A stretch of DNA of 32,136 nt from Micractinium sp. NFX-FRZ (taxonomy: Eukaryota > Chlorophyta > Trebouxiophyceae > Chlorellales > Chlorellaceae): NCBI GenBank assembly GCA_029339195.1, contig JAPTJF010000592.1, forward strand, positions 1-32,136. Reading direction: 5' to 3'. Shown piece by piece: positions 11,101-20,700 of this stretch; within the stretch, counting starts at the first letter, position 1; each line of letters opens with the position of its first letter. Both the position numbers and the translations under genes were made by a program. The notes beneath the pieces were generated by a model. That model was given only the letters and a program-made list of their open reading frames with translations, was not told the DNA's origin and did not search any database.

Positions 11101-14011
11101 ATGCTGGCCACACTGGTGGGTTCTGCATTTTCGCTACACATGCGCTGCATGCCCAGACACTTCCCCTGCCCCTCCCCAACTCACTCTGCCAACCATTGTT
11201 GCCCCGCCGTTGCCTGCAGGCTGAGATGGTGATGAAGCAGGGCGTGCCCGACACCTCTGGCCTAGAGCGCCAGGCTGTGGTGAGTGCATGCCCATCTGTT
11301 TTCGGACGCTCAGCGCGCGAGTATGCCTCCCTGCTGCCGCTGTGCACATAAGTGAGGGCTGAGCGCGAAGGAACCGCCTGGCTGGTCCCCCGCTCTTTGA
11401 GCACCTGCCTGTGCGCGGCCCTGCCGCCCAAGCCAAGCCAAGTGCCCCCCACAACCCGCAGATGCTCACCATCACTCTGCAACAGTGCAGCGCCCGTCGG
11501 CCCTGCACCCATGAGCCCTGCCAGCGACTTGTCTTGCCCCGGCACAAGCCATCTCTGCAGGAGACGTGCGGGGAGGTGGGCAAACCAAACGTGCCCCGTC
11601 TTAACCTTTGCTCACATCCCATTTTCATTTTGGTCGCTTCTCTCCGCAGGAGGCGCGCGAGGAGGCGGCCCGCCTGCAGGGGGAGAAGGAGCGCCTGGCC
11701 CGGGCAGCCCAGAAGGAGACACAGGTGGGCAGGTGTTGATTGCCAGCTGCTCAATCCGACATTGTAGTGGCGCTCACGGGGTGCTTGGGGCAAGGGGCCC
11801 CTGGCAAGGGCGGGCAGGCAGGCAGGGGGGAGAGCGGCTTGGGAGGGAGGGGTAGCAAGAGGTCCAGGTGGGCCTTGCACAGCGCGCCCACCACACTGGG
11901 AAATGGGCACTACAATGCACCCCACGTGGCCAGACATTGGTCTGCGATCCAGCTCCACCCCCTCTTGCAAATTCCCCCCTCTCCCCTGCCACCGCCTGCC
12001 CTCTGCTCTCCCTGCTCAGGTCTCCAAGCAGGCCCACGTCGAGACCCAGGAGAAGGTGGAGGTGTACCGCTCGGCACGCGGTGAGTGTACTGCAGGCGTA
12101 CTGCTGCTGTTGTGCTGCTGCTGCTGCTGTGCTGAGCTGGCGGAGACCTTGATGTCCCGCTCGGCATGCAGTGGCATGTACAGCTCGCGTTACATCGCTG
12201 ATGATGTGGTAATGCTCTCCTGTGCTGTGCTGTGCTATGCTGAGCTGCGCTGCACGATGCGCTCGGACAGACGGTTCTTGGTGCTGTGAGACTTGTGTGC
12301 TAGCCTGGCCTTGGTTCCTCCTACCAGCCCAACCCTGGCCTGCACGACGCGACACATGCGCCTCTTTCTCCCCGCGTTCTGCCTCCTCCAGAGCAAGCCG
12401 AGGCTGAGAAGGCGCGCGAGGCGGAGCACTGGGAGCGCGCCAAGGAGCTGGGCGACCAGGCGCGGGTGGAGGGGCGCCAGGAGATGGACCGCCGCCTGGA
12501 GCAGGTGAGGGGGAGCTGCCGGGAAGCTGGTGGGCAGCTGCGGAGGAACGAACGCCTGGAGAGGGGGCATGCGCAGGGAAGTGTGGCCATGACGGGAAGC
12601 ACCGCCTGGGGCAGGTGGGGGCAGCTATGCATGTGGCCAAGCATGTGCGTCTCGACCCACCCGTGCATGTGGCGTGGTTCGAGCGGCACCACCCCTCCCC
12701 CTCCCACCTCTGGAGAGGAGCAAAGTGAATGGCCAGCAGTCGTTGTGTTTGTGTAAAAGGAAGTGGGGTCCCCACTTCCCTATGCACACACATCGACTGT
12801 TGCCCCTGCACTCCTCCCGCTTCCCGACTGCAACTGCTGGTGGAGGATAGCAAGATCGTCGACACGACCCCCACCACCCCATCACCGACTGCTGCCTGCC
12901 CCATCTCTCCTCTTCCCCTCTGTTGGTGCTCCTGGCCAGGTGGAGGAGAGCCAGGTGCTGGGCGAGAGCCGCACCACTGCCAGCAGCACCACCACCACCA
13001 AGGGCGCCAGCACCACCACTCAGGGCGCCAGCGCCCAGAAGAGCGCCAGCACCCAGAAGAGCGCCAGCGCTACCACCAAGACCTCCGCCTCCGCCCAGGG
13101 CGCCGCCACCGACCCCAGCCAGGCCTACGGCGTGCACAGCGGTGAGGCGGGGCACACGACAGCGTCGGTTTCGGGGCCGAGAGGTTAAGTGGGCGCGCAG
13201 TGCGGGGGAAGCCCCCCCACATTTGCGGTGCCCTTCAACACTGCGCCTTGCATTGCGAGTCCTGGAACTGTTTGCTTTGATCAAACTGTTTGCTTGATCT
13301 ACCATGGATGCTTCCTTTGCTTGCTTGATCTGCTATGCATGTTTGCTTTGCTTGCAGGCAAGTCCGCTGCCGACATCTTCAAGGCGGGCGCTGACGTGGG
13401 CGAGGCGCCTGACAAGGTGTGCTGTGCTGTGCTGTGCTGTGCTGCGCTGTGCTGAGTCGGTTGTACTGAGTTGGCAGGAGTGTCGGGCTGCATGAGGGAC
13501 GCACCACTCTTTTCTGATTCCCCATGTTTTGCTCACGCCCCACCTTGATCCCGGATTCACCCCTGCTCACATCCTGCTTTGCAACTCTGTTATGTACCAC
13601 CCCTGCCCCACGCGTCAGTTTGAGTCCGAGGGCCACGAGACTCTGCAGCACCACAAGCAGAGGAAGGAGAAGACGGGCGCCAGCGACGCAGGTGGGTGCT
13701 CGGCCGACCCAGTAAGGTTGGGAAGGCTTTGCTGCTTTCGCGGGAGGCGTTAGTAATGTTGGGAAGGCTTTGCTGCTTGCGCGTAGGCGTTTTAGGGTGA
13801 GCACTGCAAGGGGCGCGAGCGCAAGCGTTGCTGCCACCTACATATATGCAATGTTCTGCACCACCTCACTTCCCTCTTATCTCCCCCTCTGATCTGTGTT
13901 CCTCCAACTGCACTTGTCTGATTTGCAGAGGTGCTGCGCGAGGAGGGCGCCGACCTGCCCCACCGCACGCGCGCCGGCAACGTCGAGCTGCCAGGCGCGG
14001 GGGAGAAGTGA
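5130..14011 (+). CDS. LEA-like, highly charged coiled-coil protein (622 aa, 20 exons)
   Basis: Exons: 5130-5351, 5726-5856, 6098-6176, 6699-6766, 7085-7153, 7413-7500, 7820-7885, 8158-8217, 8570-8623, 8873-8968, 9410-9509, 10849-10958, 11220-11279, 11650-11724, 12020-12080, 12392-12504, 12940-13141, 13358-13416, 13619-13691, 13929-14011. Phases agree throughout. Residues 17-31 (EKPGLLGKVKEALFG) resemble the dehydrin K-segment. Residues ~75-484 are Glu/Ala/Lys/Arg/Gln-rich and should form long helices or coiled coils. Residues 485-551 are a Ser/Thr/Ala/Lys low-complexity tract with repeats such as SASTQKSAS. Residues 552-622 are the module shared with the 75-residue protein upstream. There is no signal peptide or membrane segment. 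The composition suits a desiccation or cold protectant (LEA-like) or a structural filament protein; I know no exact family. Intron 3 has a GC donor (CAG|GCAAGT), because the GT four bases further on would break the frame. Several introns carry copies of exon edges. The short exons could be mis-set in places. Confidence 0.7.
6361..6735 (+). repeat. Intronic ghost exon: three tandem copies of intron end plus exon 4 start
   Basis: The real exon 4 begins at 6699 after CCCTGCAG. An almost identical copy of its first 35 bases sits at 6567-6601 (34 of 35 match), preceded by copies of the upstream intron (CACCCACCTGT, CCCACT). A third, more worn copy begins GAGGTCAAACGCCTGG near 6404 after GCGCAG and ends in the same GCAGGCATTGCCCAC found after the second copy. 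The repeat step is about 170 bases. Only the last copy keeps a strong acceptor followed by a usable frame to the next exon. Confidence 0.8.
6997..7112 (+). repeat. Intronic copy of the start of exon 5
   Basis: The 22 bases at 6997-7018, starting GATTCTGGAGGAG, recur perfectly at 7091-7112 inside the real exon 5 (7085-7153), 94 bases downstream. The intronic copy follows pyrimidine-rich DNA but lacks the CAG acceptor. Confidence 0.75.
9261..9445 (+). repeat. Tandem duplication of intron 10 end plus exon 11 start, with intact acceptor
   Basis: GCTGACAACCC, a GTGCT-repeat tract, GTGCAG and the sequence for IERMAKKVDKA occur twice, 98 bases apart. The first copy has exon sequence from 9312. The second is the exon at 9410 (31 of the first 33 bases match). 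The first copy keeps a usable AG acceptor but runs into intron sequence with no matching donor. Confidence 0.85.
9510..10848 (+). other. Outsize intron (1339 bp) in the LEA-like gene
   Basis: This intron is about three to ten times longer than its neighbours. It starts AGTGAGTGG and ends GACGAGCAG. I find no recognisable coding sequence, tRNA or terminal repeats in it. It includes a (CTG)n-like tract near 10018-10036, a palindromic-looking GCATGCTGTGCATGC at 10065-10079, and the tandem 25-mer with A-tracts at 10408-10457. A decayed insertion is possible but not shown. Confidence 0.5.
10408..10457 (+). repeat. Two 25-bp units with A8 tracts
   Basis: The unit TGCGCACGCG followed by eight A and GTAA occurs twice in a row within the long intron, with nearly perfect identity. 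Each unit contains a GTAA that could imitate a donor. Confidence 0.85.
12061..12180 (+). repeat. Worn copy of the exon 15 end and its donor
   Basis: The exon end CCGCTCGGCACGCG, followed by donor GTGAGTGTAC (12067-12090), has a weaker match about 87 bases further on: CCCGCTCGGCATGCAGTGGCATGTAC near 12154-12180. In the copy the donor has become GTGGCA. This is less clear than the other cases. Confidence 0.45.
13711..13792 (+). repeat. 41-bp tandem duplication in the last intron of the LEA-like gene
   Basis: AGTAAGGTTGGGAAGG and following bases (13711-13751) recur at 13752-13792 with few changes. It lies just downstream of a donor and does not copy exon sequence. Confidence 0.8.
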
Positions 14012-15049
14012 GCGGCTGCAAGGAAGGAGGATGCAAGTTGAGTGGCTTCCTTTTCCCGGCAAGCGGAAGCTAAGCCACGGGTCTTGAGCTGGAGCTGGCA
14101 CTGCTGCCACCGAGTGGCAGCAAGTCAACGCATGAAAGTTGTATGGTTGTGATTGGACTGGGGCGGCGAGGGATGCCGAGCAGTTGTTGTGCACATGCAT
14201 GCCGCTACATCGGAGCTGTGCCAATTGGCTCTGGTGTGGCTCTTGCTCTTCATTGAACTAAGTTGCGAATCTGGATGTGTTGCGGTCATTGACCGAGATG
14301 TAAATGCACGGGTGTTTGAAGCACGGTACAAAGGGGGAAGCACCAGTCACGGGTGGTTGTACGGTGGGGTGTGCACGGGGAGCTCCCACAGACGGCACGG
14401 CGTGGGGTGGCAATGCACGGCTCCGGTGGGGGGGGCCGTGCCTCGATGTGCACGCCTTGGTGCTTGCGCCGGTCTGAGTGCTGCTCGGCCCTGCCTTGCC
14501 GGGAGCGACCATTCTTCCTCAGCGGCGGAGCGGCGCCACTGTGGCAGCGGCTGGCGGTGGCAGCGCAGCTCGGGTGCAGCCCCCTGGGCGTGCCCGGCGC
14601 TTTGATTACGTGTGTGCTCTCTGCTGAGCACGGGCACGCCTGTGCTGCCGCGGTTGGGCTGCCTTCGTCCACCGGCAGCGGGAAGCGCTTCGCTGGTCGG
14701 CTTTCACGCTCTGTGTTTTTCCTCCTAATTGATGTGTTTTGAGCAGCAGCGAGAACCGTACAACTCGCAAGGCCCACCGGAGCAGCCGCCACAAGCTCCG
14801 CTGGTCCTGCTCAAAGCCTAGCAGCCGGCCCAGCTTTGAAGGAGAGCTTGTGCATAATTGCATTGCGGCGCCATCATCTTGGGCGATAGGTAGGCTATAG
14901 TGCCCGCGGCTGCCTGCCGCCGCCGCCTGCCGCAACCAGCGCTGCCTGCCGCTAACGGCTGGTGCCTGCCTGCCCCCACCCTGCCCCTGCCAAGCAGCCC
15001 GGCACCGCAACCCTTTCCTGTTTTTCGAGCGCAGGCTCAGGCAGCCGGG
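14012..15049. other. Intergenic region between LEA-like and helicase genes
   Basis: About 1 kb holding the 3' UTR of the LEA-like gene and the promoter and 5' UTR of the helicase gene. Open frames around 14153-14792 on both strands show no family signature or exon chain. TTTTTCGAGCGCAG at 15021-15034, just before the helicase ATG, looks like a splice acceptor, so the 5' UTR may contain an intron. Confidence 0.45.
14299..14303 (+). terminator. Possible TGTAA polyadenylation signal
   Basis: TGTAA is the usual polyadenylation signal of many chlorophytes. This one lies 288 bases after the stop codon of the LEA-like gene and is a candidate for its 3' end. It is a five-base motif, so chance occurrence is possible. 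Confidence 0.3.
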
Positions 15050-17682
15050 ATGGGCGGCATTAAGAACAGGGATGCCAAGCGGGCTGCCAACAAGGTGTTC
15101 AGGTGAGGGCACAACCGCAGCCTGAGGGTTGTACCTACGTCAGCCGCCAGCCGACAGACGATGCAGGGTGCCCCTTTGCCTCAATTGCCCATCCACCATT
15201 GCTGCCAGCCAGCTGCTGAATGGCTGCCCTGCCTTCTTTGCTGCCCACTCGCCCGCCGCAGCTCGGGCGGCGGCGGCGGCAGCAAGGGCCCGGCTGTGCT
15301 CGACAAGCGAGGCCAGGAGATGCCCTGCCCCCACTGCGACCGCATCTTCAAGCAGGCAGACCGGCTGAAGCAGCACGTCCAGAAGCAGCATGCCGACGTG
15401 GCGGGTGCTGACGACGACGGCGCCAGCAGCAGCAGCAGCAGCATGGCGGCGGCGGCAGCGGCAGCCCCGGCGCAGCCCAAAATTCTAGCACCCAAAGCAG
15501 TGGCAGCCGTGTCTGCCGCCGCTTCCGCAGCAGTCAAGTCGGTGGCGGGGGTGGGCAAGCCGGGCAGCAGCGGCGGCAGCGGCAGCGGCGGCGGCGCCGG
15601 AGCCGGCAGCGCCAGCTCAGCACCCGCGCCAGCTGGCGGCCCCAAGCTCATGGACATTGGCAGCCGGGCGGGCTACTACGAGGCCAAGTCGCCCAAGCTG
15701 CTGCTGCACGAGTGGTGCCTGCGGGAGAAGCAGCCGCGGCCGCGGTACCGCCCCATCAGCATGGCGGGAGGGCTGTGGAAGTGCAAGGTGAGACGTGGCG
15801 GCGGGGGGCAGCAGCGGGGGCAGTAGACTGACGATACGAGCAGAAGCAGCCTGCCCCAAGCAGCAGTCAAGGAAGCTCTGGTGCTCATGTTGCTGTCCTG
15901 GCATTGCTCTTTCTGCTTACAAATTCCAATTGTTTCCACCCCAGGGGCAGGTGGTGGTGCCTCACCCTGATTGACAAAACAAGGATGTTGCTGTGCTCTT
16001 GCATCTGCTGACTTGACTAGATCTGCTGCTGCCCTTCACATTGCACCCTCCCGCCCGCAGGTGGTGATGCCCCACCCCAAGCAGCAGGACAAGGACGTCG
16101 TGGTGTTCCTGGATGATGCACAGGCGGCACCGAGTGAGGAGGAGGCCGAGCAGCGGGCAGCCGTGGCGGCGCTGCATCGCGTGCAGGTACGGGGAGGGGA
16201 GGGGGGGGGGCCTGGTCGGGCGGGCGGGCTGCCGAGATCGCCGTGGGCACAGCAGGTTCGCTTTCATGTCTCCGTGCTTGCGCGCCCGCAGCTTGGGGCA
16301 GTCAGGAGCGGTGCCGAGTGCTGCCTAGGTTTCTCCGGCCCTTGCCTGCCTTGCGCATCCTCCTGCTGGGGGCGCCGGCTCCCTAGAACGCAGCCCCCTG
16401 CCTGCCTAGCTATGCGCACCTGCCTCTCCCGCCCAGGTGCCCGCCTGCACTCCTGCCCTTTCTGCCTGGCGCACCCCCGTGCAGGGCGACCGCTCCTTGG
16501 ACCGCATCCTGCCGCGGCCCTACGTGCAGCAATGGAAGGACCTGGAGCAGCAGGCAAGGGGGTGGCCAGGAGGAAGGTGGCTGGAGGCCCGTTTCATCCA
16601 GCTGAGGAAGAGGCAGCACGGAGGCAGGGGGCAGGCAGGCGGTGTGTAGTCAAGAGCATGTGTGTCTGCTTGAAGGAGCTGGCTTGCCTGGAGGCACCCA
16701 ACCTCTGCTGGCGGCAGCAATAGAGGCATCACTCAACCACCCCGCCTGCCCACACCCCGCCAACCTCACGCGTGCAGCACCAGGAGCGGCAGCGGCGGCA
16801 GGTGGAGTCGGCGGCGCGGCAGCGTGCGCAGGCGGAGCGCCAGAAGGCGGCAGCCAAGCGGCAGCAGCCGGCCACTGTGTTCATGGCTGACGACAAACGC
16901 AAGTGAGTGCAGTGTATGCTTACTGACTCCTGCAGTGCGTGTGTGTATGTCTATGTTTTAAGTTATCTCTGTCCAGGCAGGCAGACAGCGCCTACCTGCA
17001 CATGCTCCCGCCCTAACTGAGACGCTTGATCTGACACTGGCATGCCCACACATGCTGCAACGTTGTGCCCATGCTGCAGGCTGGTGGAGGGTATCCTGTC
17101 TGACCTGCACTCAGAGGCAGCTGGGGAAGGAGAGGCAGAGTACGATGATGCGGTGGCAGCAGCGGGCGGCGACGCCGGCGGCTGGGCCAGCCTGGACGGG
17201 CCAGCGGGCACCAGCGAGCAGCAGGAGGATGCTGCTGCTCTGGTTGAGGAGCTCATTCTGCTGGGCTTTGCACAAAAGGATGCAGCAGCGGCGGTGGCGG
17301 CCACCAGCGGCGGCGACGGCAGCCCAGACGGCGGCTCCCCGCTGTCTGCTGCGCTGGACTGGCTGTGCATGAGGCTGCCCGAGGAGGCGCTGCCCAAGAA
17401 CTTTGCGCCTGGTGAGTGCACGGGCTGAGGCTGTTGCGTGCCCCAAAACGTGCCATGGGCTTGCAGTGGAGGGAGGAGTCTGATGTGTGGCGTGCGCCGG
17501 AGCATGCCATGGGCTGGTGTCGAAGTCAGGGCGCGCTGCGCAGAGACTGTAGGGCATTGTAGGGGCCTCCTCTTTGGCTCGTTTTAATTGTCAACAGGTT
17601 GGTGTGAGCTGCCCTTCTGCAGAAGTGTAGCTGCTGCAGCGGACCCTGCTTGAACGCGTGGCGTGGTTCAGAAAGCATGGTT

Positions 17683-17719
<37 letters not shown>

Positions 17720-20700
17720 AGCACTCCCTGCCCCGCATCCCCCTGGTCGCCTGCAGGCGCCTCCGGCAAGCCTGTGACCATCCTTCGGCGGGGCGGGGGC
17801 GGCAGCAGCGGCGGCCCTCTGGGCGGCTCCAGCCGCGGCGGCAGCTTTGCCACCGGCCTGGATGCTTCGGCAGAGGCGGCAGAGGAGGCCGCGGCTGCGG
17901 CGGGGCTGCTGGAAGACCCAGCAGTTGCTGAGCTGGCACAGTATGGGTACCCCCCAGCTGAGGCGGCGGCAGCTCTGGAGGAGAGCGGCGGGCACGTGCA
18001 CAAAGCCCTGGCAGGGCTGTACGCGCGCCTGGCGGCGGCGGCGGGGGCAGCAGCAGCAGCAGCAGTAGACGGCGGCGGCGCGTCAGCGGGGGATGTGGAC
18101 GAGGATGCTTTTGAGGAGGAGCGGACGGCGCTGGAGGCGATTTATGGAGAGGATGCCACATTTCACTCTGACAGCTTCACCTCAATTCGGGTGCCTGTGG
18201 AGCTGACGTCAGCAGCCGCCACGTCAGCAGCGGGAGGCCAGCACGAACTGCCCCTGCAGCTGGACTTCTTCACGACGCCAGCCTACCCGGCGCGCCCGCC
18301 CGTGGTGGGGGTGCGGGCAGAGGGCGTGCCGGCACGTGCGCTGCTCACGCTGACCCGCCAGCTGGCAGAGGCGGGCGCTGAGCTGGCGGGGCACCCCATG
18401 CTGTATGAGCTGGCATCCGCTGCCGCCGAGCGCTGCGAGCGCTGCCTGCTGCAGCCGCTGCCGCTGGCGCGGCTGCTGCCGCCCGCAGGGGCGGCCGGCC
18501 GCGGCGGCAGCGACGCCGAGCTGGCACAGCAGGCAGAGCGCGTGCTTCGCCTGGAAGACATCGCAAACACCGTCCTCCCCGCAGCGTCCCGCCGTCAGCA
18601 GCGCAATGGAGGCAGCTCGCAGCGTGGCGCAGCGGAAGTGGCGGCAGAGAGCAGGCGGCTGCAGCAGCGGCAGCGTGAATTGGATAGCAGCGTCGAGCAT
18701 GCTGCCATGCGTGGCGTGCGCAGCCGCCTGCCGGCTGCCGCCCAGAGGGCAGAGGTGCTGGAGCTGTGTGCCAAGCGGCGGGTGGTGGTGGTTTCTGGTG
18801 CCACCGGGTGCGGCAAGAGCACGCAGGTATGTGTGTGGGTGGGAGGACGCTTGGGTGGAGGGGGGACGTGTGGGGACGTAGGGCAAGGAGCAGCTGCCGG
18901 GGGGTCGTGATTGGATTATTGTGGGGGTGTGGGGGGCTCCTGGCTGCCCGTCTCTCCACCTCCTGCTGTAGATGCAAGTGCCGCCTTTCCCCTGTCCTTT
19001 GCGGGTATCAGACTCGATAAGTTTGGCTAAGCCGGGCCCTGACCCTGCTGTCCACTCGACAGGTGCCCCAATTCATACTGGAGGAGGCCATCGCCCGCGG
19101 CTCCGGCGGCGCCTGCAACATCATCGTCACCCAGCCCCGCCGCATCTCAGCAGTCGGGCTGGCGGGGCGGGTGGCCGCCGAGCGCGGCGAGAACGTGGGG
19201 GCCACTGTGGGCTACTCTGTGCGCCTGGACAGCAAGCAGTCGGCGCGCACGCGCCTGCTGTTCTGCACCACGGGTGGGTTTTGGCCGGTGGGGCGGGGGA
19301 GGTGGGAGGGGTGCGGACGTGCGAGCTGTTATAGCTAGCTGCCGTTTTATAGCATAGCTGGTGCCGACCGCTCCTTACCGGCAGCAGCAGCAGAGTTCAG
19401 CTACAGTGTTGGCAGAAGCGGGCGAGGGCTCGCCAGCTGAAGCAGCACGCATGCAGTTTGAGCTGCCCTGGCACGCCGCCACCCCCCTCCCCTCTGCCCC
19501 TGTGATGAGTGCAGGCATCTTGCTGCGCCGGCTTTTGGGGGACCCCTCGCTGGGAGGGACCACCCACGTGGTGCTGGATGAGGTGAGCCACGGCTTGGGG
19601 TGCGGTACCGTAGCGCAGCACAGCATAGCACAGCACAGCGCAGGGCAGCATGGCATGAGCCTGCACTGCTGGGTAGGGTTCCGCCAGGCTTCTTCACCAG
19701 CAGCCCTTGGGCACTTCACTCCACCTCTTCCTGCCTTTCAAACCCCAGCTCCTCTCGTGCTCTCTCCCCTCCGCTCTCGTCCTCCCCTGCAGGTACAAGA
19801 GCAAAGCATAAAGTCCACCCTGCTGCGCCTGCTGTATGCCCTCTCTCCTGCGCCGGTTTTCCCTCCAACTTCACCGGTTCTTTTTCCTCCCTTTCCTGTC
19901 TCCTCCCCTGCAGGTCCACGAGCGAAGCATCGAATCCGACCTGCTGCTCCTGCTGCTGCGAGGCCTGCTGCAGTCGGGTGGGTGGGTGGTCACTTGCGCA
20001 GCAACCGGCTGGGTTGCTCTGCCAGCAGTACCGTCGGCTCCCCACACCGGTCACCGCCTGTGCCCGCCTGCCCGCCTGCCTGCCTGCCTGCCTGTGGGGT
20101 TGCCCGCCTGCATGCCAAACCACCCTCACTCTCACACTCCCTACCTCCACTCCTCCCCTTCTAGTACCTTCATGACTCACCCATCTGCTGCTCCTACTGC
20201 CCCGCCTGCCTGCAGGCCGCAACCCCGGCCTCAAGGTTGTACTCATGAGTGCCACCGCCGACGCCGGCCTGTTTGCCTCCTACTTTGAGTCTGCCCTGGG
20301 GCAGCCGTCGGGCCAGCTGACCATCCCAGGCTTCACACACCCGGTGACAGGTAAGCGGGGGTGGAAGCAGCTCTTCAGGGCTGGAAGCAGGCAGCGGCAG
20401 GGTAGGGTAGAGTGGGTGTGGGGCGCTGCTCCAAGTGGGCCAAGCCGTAGTGCCTCAGTTCTGAGTTGTGTTCCTTTGTGCTTCTCCCTCTATTTCGAGT
20501 GCAGATTTCTTCCTGGAAGACGCCCTGGAGTCCACAGGCTTCGCCGTGGGGCGGGGCTCCAAGTGGGCCAAGCGCAGCGGCGGCGGCGGCGGCGGCAAGA
20601 AGGACGGGCAGGACGGTGGCGGCGGCAGCGGCGGCGGCGGCGCCTCGACAGCGGCGGGCGGCGGCCTGTCGGAGTACAGTGAGCAGACGCGCATCTCCCT

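Noticed and set aside
14153..14800. Overlapping ORFs between the LEA-like and helicase genes considered as a small gene
   Set aside because: No domain, no exon chain and frames equally open on both strands; most likely UTR and promoter sequence.
17684..17719. CCTG repeats considered as a CRISPR-like or telomeric array
   Set aside because: The units are 4 bp without spacers, a simple microsatellite next to a splice acceptor.
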